This document shows, in pieces, positions 1 through 5,837 of a stretch of DNA of 5,871 nt (positions within the stretch are counted from its first letter, which is position 1; every line of letters begins with the position of its first letter). This stretch comes from Bacteroidota bacterium (GTDB taxonomy: Bacteria > Bacteroidota > Bacteroidia > 2-12-FULL-35-15). Position numbers and translations under genes: made by a program. The stretch is taken from contig JAIOQD010000747.1 in NCBI GenBank assembly GCA_021413595.1, forward strand, positions 1 to 5,871, in the 5' to 3' direction. The notes under the pieces were generated by a model. The model was not told the DNA's origin and did not search any database. It was given only the letters and a program-made list of their open reading frames with translations.

Positions 1-1956
1 TGCAACAATTTGTTTGTTGGTGCATCAAATGGTGTTTACCGTTTTGATTTCAATTTAGTTCAAAAAGAATACCAGGCCACCACTGCCGCAGTATATGATA
101 TAGCCTATGCTATAAATTCGGATATAGTAGCTTGTGGTAATGGCTTCTTACAACCTTTGTCATTTGGTCGCGAATCCTGCGGATCTACAACAATTTTAGT
201 TACTACCGACCCTTGCAACCCCGAAATTAACACTGTAAAAGTATTACCCGGGACTTCAACTTCTTCTTATTCTATTTTTTGGGATGATGGCAATACTGAT
301 ACCATTCGCACTAATTTATCGTTAGGGATCCATATTGTTACTATCCGTAAAGGTGAATGTAATCCAACGTTCACAACTGATACTGTGAATATTTCTAATG
401 ACGTTAAGGCCTTAACCGTTCAAAAAACGAACCCTTGGTGTAACTTAAGCAGTGATGGTGACATTACAATTACACTGCTGAGCAATCAGGAAATTACCAA
501 TGTTGTATGGACACCTGCCATTACAAATTCTCTTTTAAATGACAGTACCTCAAAGGCCACAGGATTGCCAAATGGATCATACAGTTGCCATATTGTATCC
601 AATCTGGGATGTAGTTATGATACCACAATTACTTTAGCAGCAATTCATTTTAATCCTGATGTAGCTTTTTCAAGTATTGATGTTTGCGATGATGCTGCCG
701 TGCAATTCACGGATAACTCTACCACTGTTTCAGGAACAATTGCTTCCTGGGCATGGGCTTTCGGAGACACTAGTCCTTCAGCAATTACTCAAAACCCCAG
801 CCATCTATACACCAACACCGGTACTTATCCTGTAACATTAATTGCTACAACCGACATGGGCTGTTCCGATACCATCACGAAAAACGTAATTGTTCATCCT
901 CTGCCCAATGCACAATTTTCAGCTGAAAATGTTTGCAAAGGCAGCATTGTTCCTTTTACTGATCTATCAAGCCTCACAGGTCCGGATATTTTGCAAATAT
1001 GGTCTTGGAATTTTGGTGATGGAAGCCCGGTTACTAATAATCAAAACACGCTACACCTCTATTCTACAATAGGAAATTATACAAGCCGACTTTTGGTGAC
1101 CTCCAATTTCGGATGCAAAGATTCTTTAACAAAAGTTGTTACCATCAACCCTAACCCTGTTGTGAACTTTAGCGCTCCGGATACTGCTGGATGCGATCCT
1201 TTATGTGTGAGTCTTATCAGTTCTGCTTCTATTGCAAGCGGCAACAACACTTCCTATTTATGGGATTTTGGCGATGGCAGCCCTGCAGGAACATCTTCTA
1301 ATGCAGAACATTGTTATACCAATAATTCTGTTTTTTTACCAAAGACCTTTAATGTGTCTTTAACCGTTACCTCCGACAGCGGATGCGTTACTTCACTCTC
1401 AAAAAATAATTATATCATTGTTAATCCAAACCCAATCGCAAATTTCACTGTACAACCTGATGTTGCTTCTATAGTTGATCCTGTTATTATATATACAAAT
1501 CTATCCGCTGGGGCAAGCGCCTGGAATTGGAACTTTGGAGATCTTACCACCTCCAGCCTGTCCGCACCTTTACCTCATACTTATCCTGATACGGCCAAAT
1601 ACCTCATCACTCTTATTGTTTCCAACCAATACTCTTGTTTTGATACCACCTACAAAACAATAACCATAGAACCGGATTGGGCCTTTTTTGTACCGAATGT
1701 ATTTTCACCTAATGGCGATGGTATTAATGATAGCTTTCAAGGATATGGGTTTGGATTATTAAAATATGAAATGATAATTTTCGACCGTTGGGGCGATGAA
1801 ATATATCGCACAAAAGACTACAATTTCCCTTGGGATGGAACGGCAAATAATGGTAAGTCCATTGCACAGCAGGATGTATATGTTTACCTCATCAATATTA
1901 AAGATGTAAAAGGTAAAGACCATAGCTATAAAGGTATTGTAACCTTGATAAAATAA
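1..1956 (+). CDS. Secreted PKD-repeat surface protein with T9SS type B (gliding motility-associated, CHU_C) C-terminal domain; 5'-truncated by the window
   Basis: The frame is open from base 1 (Cys-Asn-Asn-Leu...) to TAA at 1954-1956, so the gene begins upstream. The TTG at 10-12 is an internal Leu codon, not a start. Seen in order: a beta-strand-rich segment (1-180, NLFVGASNGVYRF...) that resembles the last blades of a beta-propeller; two SprB-like modules (about 202-399 and 400-650, the second with CNLSSDGDITI and LPNGSYSCHIV); four PKD domains (652-1677) with W-x-FGD cores; and a roughly 90-residue C-terminal domain (1684-1953) with VPNVFSPNGDGINDSF and FDRWGDEIY. In this family the C-terminal domain directs export across the outer membrane by the type IX secretion system, with surface attachment or release. 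PKD arrays usually act as stalks or adhesive modules. The binding partner and exact function cannot be read from the sequence. Such cargo is often encoded beside a PorP/SprF-like gene, but none is seen here. Identity as T9SS cargo is secure; the propeller call is tentative. Confidence 0.93.
   Translation, partial: CNNLFVGASNGVYRFDFNLVQKEYQATTAAVYDIAYAINSDIVACGNGFLQPLSFGRESCGSTTILVTTDPCNPEINTVKVLPGTSTSSYSIFWDDGNTDTIRTNLSLGIHIVTIRKGECNPTFTTDTVNISNDVKALTVQKTNPWCNLSSDGDITITLLSNQEITNVVWTPAITNSLLNDSTSKATGLPNGSYSCHIVSNLGCSYDTTITLAAIHFNPDVAFSSIDVCDDAAVQFTDNSTTVSGTIASWAWAFGDTSPSAITQNPSHLYTNTGTYPVTLIATTDMGCSDTITKNVIVHPLPNAQFSAENVCKGSIVPFTDLSSLTGPDILQIWSWNFGDGSPVTNNQNTLHLYSTIGNYTSRLLVTSNFGCKDSLTKVVTINPNPVVNFSAPDTAGCDPLCVSLISSASIASGNNTSYLWDFGDGSPAGTSSNAEHCYTNNSVFLPKTFNVSLTVTSDSGCVTSLSKNNYIIVNPNPIANFTVQPDVASIVDPVIIYTNLSAGASAWNWNFGDLTTSSLSAPLPHTYPDTAKYLITLIVSNQYSCFDTTYKTITIEPDWAFFVPNVFSPNGDGINDSFQGYGFGLLKYEMIIFDRWGDEIYRTKDYNFPWDGTANNGKSIAQQDVYVYLINIKDVKGKDHSYKGIVTLIK
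202..650 (+). other. Two SprB-like repeat modules within the first gene
   Basis: Two successive segments of about 65 and 83 residues fit the SprB-repeat pattern: an early Cys-Asn, a Trp in the middle, a Leu-x-x-G-x-(Y/H) turn and a late Cys. The second is clear: WCNLSSDGDITI near 436, then VVWTPAI, GLPNGSYSCHIVSNLGC and a Thr-rich closing strand. The first is weaker (DPCNPEINTVKV, IFWDDGNTDTI, LSLGIHIVTIRKGEC). SprB itself is a very large mobile surface adhesin in gliding Flavobacterium. The repeat also occurs in many non-gliding Bacteroidota surface proteins, so its presence does not show gliding. Confidence 0.55.
652..1677 (+). repeat. Array of four PKD domains in the first gene
   Basis: Four tandem beta-sandwich modules of about 84, 83, 91 and 84 residues start near 652, 904, 1153 and 1426. 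Each opens with a Pro-x-x-x-F strand (DVAFSS, NAQFSA, VVNFSA, IANFTV). Each carries the PKD core: WAWAFGD (748-768), WSWNFGDGSP (1000-1029), YLWDFGDGSP (1255-1284) and WNWNFGD (1522-1542). Domains 1, 2 and 4 follow with a His-x-Tyr strand (HLYTNTGTY, HLYSTIGNY, HTYPDTAKY). Domain 3 has HCY in that place and a longer loop. Domains 1-3 have an early Cys and a late Gly-Cys that could form a disulfide. Domain 4 keeps only the late Cys, as is common for the PKD next to a CHU_C domain. The DNA of the units has diverged, so this is an old duplication. Confidence 0.9.
1684..1953 (+). other. T9SS type B sorting domain (gliding motility-associated C-terminal domain)
   Basis: The final 90 residues show the family hallmarks in order: FVPNVFSPNGDGINDSF, a hydrophobic strand leading to IIFDRWGDEIY, the PWDGTANNGKSI turn, and a closing DVYVYLINIKD...YKGIVTLIK stretch. 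The family is TIGR04131/CHU_C. Known role: recognition by the type IX secretion machinery in the periplasm. Type B signals often depend on a PorP/SprF-like outer-membrane partner and, unlike type A signals, are not necessarily removed in the same way. The domain ends flush with the stop codon, as expected for a C-terminal signal. Confidence 0.93.
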
Positions 1957-2001
1957 TTATTTAGAAAATAACAGAAAATCTCAATCTGATAATAATATAA
2001 A
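1957..2001. other. Short AT-rich gap between the first two genes
   Basis: Forty-five bases, nearly all A/T, lie between the TAA of the surface protein and the ATG of the protease. I see no TAnnTTTG-type -7 element, no Shine-Dalgarno sequence and no stem-loop followed by a T run. The A-rich stretch just before 2002 is the usual context of Bacteroidota start codons. The absence of a visible promoter or terminator is compatible with read-through from the upstream gene, but it does not establish an operon. Confidence 0.6.
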
Positions 2002-5000
2002 ATGGATGCCATGAAAACAAAATTACTTGTATTGATCGCTTTTATTTTGCTCGGAACAAATACATGGGGACAGCGTTCTCTGAATCAATCTGCGCAAACA
2101 AATAACTCTTCACGATCTTTAAATACTAGTTCAATGGAAGACAAAGTAAGCAGTCAACTTTTTAAAATAGTTCCCAACATTGCTGCAATTGACGTGGAAA
2201 AAGACATTAAAAATGCTGTATTTCTTGAAATTAATTTTAATGAACTGGCACGAATCAATAAAATAAGACCTTCGTTATTGACCTTAAATATCCCCCTTTC
2301 CGCAAATAGCGATGTATCCTTTAACCTCCATGATGCAAAAATTATGACCAACACTTTTTCTGTTGTTACTGGAAAGAACGAAAAGGTAAAATACAATCCA
2401 GGACTTTATTATCAAGGAACTGTGTCAGGCATTAGCCCTTCTTTAGCAGGCTGGAGTATGTTTGATTATTCCATCATGGCTGTTTTTTCATACGATAAAG
2501 AAAATTGGGTATTGGGTTTATGGAATCATCCATCCAATAAACTTAATAATATATATATTTTATACAAAGACAGTGATGTTCTGTTTGCGCGTGAATTTAA
2601 ATGTGAAACAGATCAATTGCCTTCAAAAATGGGAAATTCCGGTTCCGGTAATTCCGAAAATTTATTAAGTACTAATTGTATTAAAATATATTTTGAATGT
2701 GATTATCAAATGTTTGTAGATAAGGGAAGCGTCATTAATGTGGTTAATTATGTTACAGGTATGTTTAATGTTGTTCAATTACTCTACAATAATGAGTTTA
2801 TCAATACAGAATTATCAGAAATATATGTTTGGTCGGCAACTGACCCATATATTTCAAATGCAACTTCTTCTGATTATCTGAATGATTTTCAGGCAACACG
2901 TACAACGTTCAATGGCGATCTGGCACATTTGCTTACAACAAGAACTATTAATGTAGGTGGTGTAGCGTATTTAGATGTAATATGTTCTCCCGGCAAGGGG
3001 AGCTCATACGGCTTTAGCAATATCAGTAATACCTATAATTTATATCCAACATATTCAAATACTATATTAATTGTTACACATGAGTTGGGACATAATTTTG
3101 GCTCTGAGCATACTCATTGGTGTGGCTGGCCCGGTGGGCCAATAGACAATTGTGTTCCGGTGGACGATGGTCCATGCACTGCAGGTCCAAGCCCCGGTAC
3201 AAATGGAGGCACAATAATGAGTTACTGTCATTTAAACATTGGTACCTCACTTAGCAATGGCTTTGGTACTTTACCCGGTAATCATATCAGGTCGAGGTAT
3301 GCTGCTGCAACATGCCTTACAGCATGCGACAGCCCACCTGATGCGGCTTTTTCCGGAACTCCACTTACCAGTTGTACTGCTCCTCTAACCGTTACTTTCA
3401 CAGATCAGACTGTAGGTGCAACCACAGGCTGGGCATGGGATATTGACAATGATGGCATTACTGATTATACCACACAATCTCCTTCGCATACTTATTCGGC
3501 TGTAGGAACATATACCGTAAGGCTGATCGCTTCTAATGTAAACGGTAGCGATACAATAGTAAAATTAAATTATATCACTGTTGGTTCCGTCACCCCCGCT
3601 ATTACAACAGCTATTACTACCGGTTCAAATTCAATTTGTGGAGGCACATCCGTAACCTTTACTTCAACACCTGTTAATGGCGGTGCAAGCCCAACGTATA
3701 TTTGGTATTTGAATGGTGCACCAATTTCAGGAGCCATAAGTTCAACCTACACATCAGGCACTTTAGCCAATGGCGATGTAATAACCTGTAAGGTCACTTC
3801 CAATGCTCCTTGTGCAAGCCCAACAACAGCTACAAGCACCGGAATAACCATGACTGTAACTCCAACAATAGTTCCCGAAATTAATGTATCGATCACTTCC
3901 GGCACTTCTACAATTTGCGTTGGACAATCAGTTACATTTTTTGCCTCAACTGTTAATGCAGGTTTTGGCGCTGATTACCAATGGAAGGTAAATGGTACAA
4001 CTGTTGGAACAAATAGTATCTCCCATACTGCGCCCTCACTTGCAAATGGTGATGTGGTTACTTGCATTTTAACTTCAGACACCACTTGCGCAAGCCCTAC
4101 AACAATTACAAGCAGCATTGTTACCATTACAGTTAATAACATTACCAATCCCACAGCTTCAATTGCCATTACATCAGGTACAAACCCCACATGTATGGGG
4201 GTACCGGTAACATTTAACGCTTCTTCCACCAATGGGGGACTTATACCGGTGTATCAATGGAAAATAAACGGAGTAAATACTGTTATTGGAACATCTTACA
4301 CCCCAACAGCATTAGCTAACAATGATGTAATAACCTGCACAGTTACCTCCAATGCATCGTGCTTAAGTACAAATTCAGCAACCAGTGCAGGAACTACCAT
4401 CACTTTGATACCCTCACCTCCTCCAAGCGTTGCAGTTGCAATTACTACCGGTACAAATCCAAGTTGCTTCGGATCTTCTGCAACATTTACTGCCACACCT
4501 GCAAATGCAGGAACGGGGCCTGTTTACCAATGGTTATTGAATGGCAATCCTATTTCAGGCGCTCAGAGTGCAACCTATACACCATCAACAATAGCTGATG
4601 GATCGGTGTTCAGTTGTAATGTCATTTCCAACTCCACTTGTCCCGGAACAGCTATAAGTAATGGAATAACAGTGATTGTACCTCCTGTATCTACAATTAA
4701 TTTTATTTCAGATATTGATGTATGTGGCGGAACCATTGCGGCAACTGTTTTTTCCGGTAATCCTACAGGAGCTAGCTTCACCTGGACAAACTCGAACACC
4801 GCTATTGGTATAGCCTCCAGCGGAACAGGAAATATCCCATCCTTTAGCGCTGGCAATATTACAAGCAGTCCTATTACTTCCACTGTCACCGTAACCCCTT
4901 CAGTAAGTGGCTGCCCCGGCACACCTTCTTCCTATACAATTACCATTAACCAAACACCCGTAATTACTCAAAGCGGATCCACACTAACATCAAGTTCCGG

Positions 5001-5415
5001 AACCACTTATCAATGGTATTTGAACGGACAGCCAATAGCCGGAGCCACAAGCCAGTCTTGCATTGCAAAACAAAACGGAGATTATAGTGTTATTGTTAAT
5101 GGTGGCGGCTGTCCTTCGGCAGATATAGCTGTTAACGTTTCAGGAATAGCGCAGATAAACAACGACTATTTTTTCACAGTTTCGCCAAATCCAAATGATG
5201 GAAACTTTTTTGTTTCGTTTGATGTTTCTAAAAGAGACACTTACACGCTTAAGATCGTAAATGTAATTGGTGAACTGATTTATGAGGAAACACTTAAGGA
5301 TTTTGAAGGAACCTACTCAAAGCAAATGAATTTTGGAACCTACGCAAAAGGAAGTTATCTGATTAACTTAAGTTCGGCTGAGAGGAAAATTGTTAAAAAG
5401 GTTGTCATTTATTAA
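2002..5415 (+). CDS. Secreted multidomain metzincin zinc metalloprotease (M12B/reprolysin-like) with T9SS type A sorting domain
   Basis: Complete gene of 1137 residues. Domains in order: signal peptide (1-23, probable cleavage TWG|Q); probable propeptide (about 40-207) ending in a Gly/Ser/Asn-rich linker (208-223); catalytic domain (about 224-443) with HELGHNFGSEH at 360-370 (zinc ligands H360, H364, H370; catalytic base E361) and Met-turn TIMSYC with M406; PKD domain (445-528); four Ig-like repeats (532 to about 894); PKD-like domain (897-986); short Ig-like domain (986 to about 1048); T9SS type A domain (1056-1137). The product should be exported by Sec, then by the T9SS, and cleave extracellular proteins or peptides; the substrate is unknown. 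The HTHWCGWPGG and NGGTIMSYCH surroundings match the Bacteroidota reprolysin-like group. Start: ATG at 2002 has A at -1 to -3; ATG at 2011 would give a more typical signal peptide (MKTKLL...) but has a poorer context. No frameshift or missing catalytic residue is seen. Confidence 0.95.
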   Translation: MDAMKTKLLVLIAFILLGTNTWGQRSLNQSAQTNNSSRSLNTSSMEDKVSSQLFKIVPNIAAIDVEKDIKNAVFLEINFNELARINKIRPSLLTLNIPLSANSDVSFNLHDAKIMTNTFSVVTGKNEKVKYNPGLYYQGTVSGISPSLAGWSMFDYSIMAVFSYDKENWVLGLWNHPSNKLNNIYILYKDSDVLFAREFKCETDQLPSKMGNSGSGNSENLLSTNCIKIYFECDYQMFVDKGSVINVVNYVTGMFNVVQLLYNNEFINTELSEIYVWSATDPYISNATSSDYLNDFQATRTTFNGDLAHLLTTRTINVGGVAYLDVICSPGKGSSYGFSNISNTYNLYPTYSNTILIVTHELGHNFGSEHTHWCGWPGGPIDNCVPVDDGPCTAGPSPGTNGGTIMSYCHLNIGTSLSNGFGTLPGNHIRSRYAAATCLTACDSPPDAAFSGTPLTSCTAPLTVTFTDQTVGATTGWAWDIDNDGITDYTTQSPSHTYSAVGTYTVRLIASNVNGSDTIVKLNYITVGSVTPAITTAITTGSNSICGGTSVTFTSTPVNGGASPTYIWYLNGAPISGAISSTYTSGTLANGDVITCKVTSNAPCASPTTATSTGITMTVTPTIVPEINVSITSGTSTICVGQSVTFFASTVNAGFGADYQWKVNGTTVGTNSISHTAPSLANGDVVTCILTSDTTCASPTTITSSIVTITVNNITNPTASIAITSGTNPTCMGVPVTFNASSTNGGLIPVYQWKINGVNTVIGTSYTPTALANNDVITCTVTSNASCLSTNSATSAGTTITLIPSPPPSVAVAITTGTNPSCFGSSATFTATPANAGTGPVYQWLLNGNPISGAQSATYTPSTIADGSVFSCNVISNSTCPGTAISNGITVIVPPVSTINFISDIDVCGGTIAATVFSGNPTGASFTWTNSNTAIGIASSGTGNIPSFSAGNITSSPITSTVTVTPSVSGCPGTPSSYTITINQTPVITQSGSTLTSSSGTTYQWYLNGQPIAGATSQSCIAKQNGDYSVIVNGGGCPSADIAVNVSGIAQINNDYFFTVSPNPNDGNFFVSFDVSKRDTYTLKIVNVIGELIYEETLKDFEGTYSKQMNFGTYAKGSYLINLSSAERKIVKKVVIY
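2671..3330 (+). other. Metzincin catalytic domain of the protease
   Basis: Residues 224-443. The domain opens with an extended strand (NCIKIYFECDYQMF). It continues through a helix with a TGMFNVVQLLYNNEF segment and the STNYL-like edge region before the active site. The zinc site HELGHNFGSEH is encoded at 3079-3111, and the Met-turn Met codon is at 3217-3219. Several cysteines (C226, one in HTHWC, CVPVDDGPC, C409, C438 and C442) suggest a disulfide-stabilised extracellular fold. The Gly at the eighth motif position and the third His define a metzincin rather than a thermolysin-type gluzincin. M12B-like is the best fit; assignment to a specific subfamily needs a profile search. Confidence 0.9.
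3334..3585 (+). other. PKD domain directly after the catalytic domain
   Basis: Residues 445-528. It opens with PDAAFSGTPL and has VTFTDQT, WAWDIDNDG and HTYSAVGTYTVRLIASN, which is the full PKD strand order. In place of the usual FGDG core it carries DIDNDG (D480, D482, D484). This DxDxDG loop is compatible with calcium binding and is a common PKD variant. The domain probably acts as a spacer or substrate-binding module next to the protease. Confidence 0.88.
3595..4686 (+). repeat. Four tandem Ig-like repeats of about 92 residues in the protease
   Basis: Units begin at 3595, 3874, 4150 and 4423 (residues 532, 625, 717 and 808), giving periods of 279, 276 and 273 bases. Each unit repeats the same landmarks: an (A/V)-I-T-(T/S)-G-(S/T) strand, a Cys-x-G element, VTF or ATF, Y-x-W, (A/T)-(N/D)-(G/N)-(D/S)-V, a strand with Cys (ITCKVTSN, VTCILTSD, ITCTVTSN, FSCNVISN), and a third Cys three or four residues later. 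All four keep three cysteines. Protein similarity is strong while the DNA is diverged; only short identities remain, such as a 14-base match in units 1 and 3 around GATGTAATAACCTG. These modules are typical stalks of T9SS cargo and probably hold the protease away from the cell surface. Confidence 0.9.
4690..4959 (+). other. PKD-like domain (WTNSN type) in the protease
   Basis: Residues 897-986. It has the recurrent Bacteroidota pattern: an early Cys-Gly-Gly (DVCGGTIAATVF), FTWTNSNTAIGIASSGTGN, IPSFSAGN, a TVTVTPSVSGCPG strand and a closing YTITINQTP. I recognise the pattern from many T9SS-exported proteins, where it follows or alternates with Ig-like repeats. The two cysteines could pair. It is distinct from the four preceding repeats in length and motif. 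No catalytic role is expected. Confidence 0.8.
4957..5145 (+). other. Short Ig-like domain before the sorting signal
   Basis: Roughly residues 986-1048. This is a compact module with LTSSSGTTYQWYLNGQPI, AGATSQSC, NGDYSVIVNGGGC and a closing AVNVSG strand. This short form, with a Trp-Tyr-x-Asn-Gly core and a late Gly-Cys, is the one often found just before a type A sorting domain. It lacks the early Cys-x-G element of the four longer repeats. Confidence 0.75.
5167..5412 (+). other. T9SS type A sorting domain (Por secretion system C-terminal domain)
   Basis: The last 82 residues (1056-1137) show FTVSPNPNDGNFFVSF, YTLKIVNVIGELIYEE, a short loop, and FGTYAKGSYLINLSS...KIVKKVVIY ending at the stop. 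These are the hallmarks of TIGR04183. Known role: targeting to the type IX translocon, removal by the PorU sortase, and in many species attachment to A-LPS or release. It differs in class from the type B signal of the gene upstream. Confidence 0.95.
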
Positions 5416-5465
5416 CACGTTTTGAAGGACAGAAAATTCACTCAGAACCGCTAAACTATAAGACT
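5416..5465. other. Fifty-base gap between the protease and the small exported protein
   Basis: I see no Shine-Dalgarno sequence, no convincing TAnnTTTG/TTG promoter pair and no terminator-like stem-loop with a T run. The TTTTG at 5420-5424 has no partner element at a suitable distance. The spacing is short enough for co-transcription with the protease. Confidence 0.55.
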
Positions 5466-5837
5466 ATGAACATTAAAATAATTATTATTGCAATTTTTCT
5501 TTTAACAAAAACTGCATTTTCACAAACAATTGATAAAAATAATTCAGAAAAAACCGAAACAGCTCAGAACATAGCAGTATTAACCATTGACCAAAAGTAT
5601 GAAGGGGTAAATATTTTTGTTCAAAACCCATTTTCGACACGCGATGGAGGCCAACTGTGCATCACGGATGTAATTATAAATACTACTTCCATTCATATAC
5701 CAGAAGAATCAATAAATGCTACAGCGTTTGAAATACCGCTAAATAAATACAATATAAATTTGGGAGACAGTGTTCATATTAAAATTTATCATAAAAATGG
5801 GTGTTTGCCAACAATTCTAAATCCTAAAATACGTTAA
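5466..5837 (+). CDS. Small exported protein of a Bacteroidota conserved domain type, possibly truncated at the C-terminus
   Basis: A 123-residue frame starts at ATG 5466, with TAA at 5835-5837. Residues 1-19 form a clear signal peptide (MNIK, an Ile/Leu-rich core, then TAFS|Q), which supports both the start and export. A polar stretch of about 15 residues follows, then one compact beta-rich domain: YEGVNIFVQNPF (45-56), GGQLCITDVIIN (61-72), INATAFEIPL (83-92), LGDSVHIKIYHKNGC (99-113) and LPTILNP (114-120). C65 and C113 could pair. From memory, this order (VQNPF, Cys, a SAFEI-like strand, GD-V, HK-GC-P-LNP) matches the N-terminal module of longer uncharacterised Bacteroidota exported proteins, which continue past LNP with a K-x-x-S-T-F-like strand. 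Here the frame stops three residues after LNP. No sorting domain is present, so the product would stay in the periplasm unless more sequence is restored. Function unknown. Confidence 0.75.
   Translation: MNIKIIIIAIFLLTKTAFSQTIDKNNSEKTETAQNIAVLTIDQKYEGVNIFVQNPFSTRDGGQLCITDVIINTTSIHIPEESINATAFEIPLNKYNINLGDSVHIKIYHKNGCLPTILNPKIR

Noticed and set aside
10..12. TTG as the start codon of the first gene
   Set aside because: The frame is open back to base 1, there is no signal peptide after this codon, and the protein clearly begins mid-domain. The gene continues upstream.
890..1663. Plus-strand open frames in other phases (890-1072 and 1475-1663)
   Set aside because: Both overlap well-supported PKD domains in the main frame and show no domain of their own.
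1957..2001. Terminator or independent promoter between the first two genes
   Set aside because: No inverted repeat with a T run and no TAnnTTTG element is visible in these 45 bases.
3975..4496. Two minus-strand open frames (3975-4232 and 4296-4496) with hydrophobic Val/Leu-rich translations
   Set aside because: They are antisense readings of Thr/Asn-rich Ig-like repeats. They resemble each other only because the repeats do.
3595..4686. CRISPR-like or DNA-level tandem repeat
   Set aside because: The periodicity is about 276 bases, in whole codons, and conserved at protein rather than DNA level. It is a protein domain repeat.
4575..4922. Open frame of 115 codons on the minus strand
   Set aside because: It lies wholly inside the Ig-like/PKD-like coding region of the protease, has no recognisable domain or start context, and arises from the low-complexity Thr/Ser/Val-rich composition.
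5386..5424. Promoter for the small gene (TTG at 5390-5392 with ACGTTTTG at 5417-5424)
   Set aside because: The -7 candidate misses the first two consensus bases and the spacing is too long, so it was not annotated.
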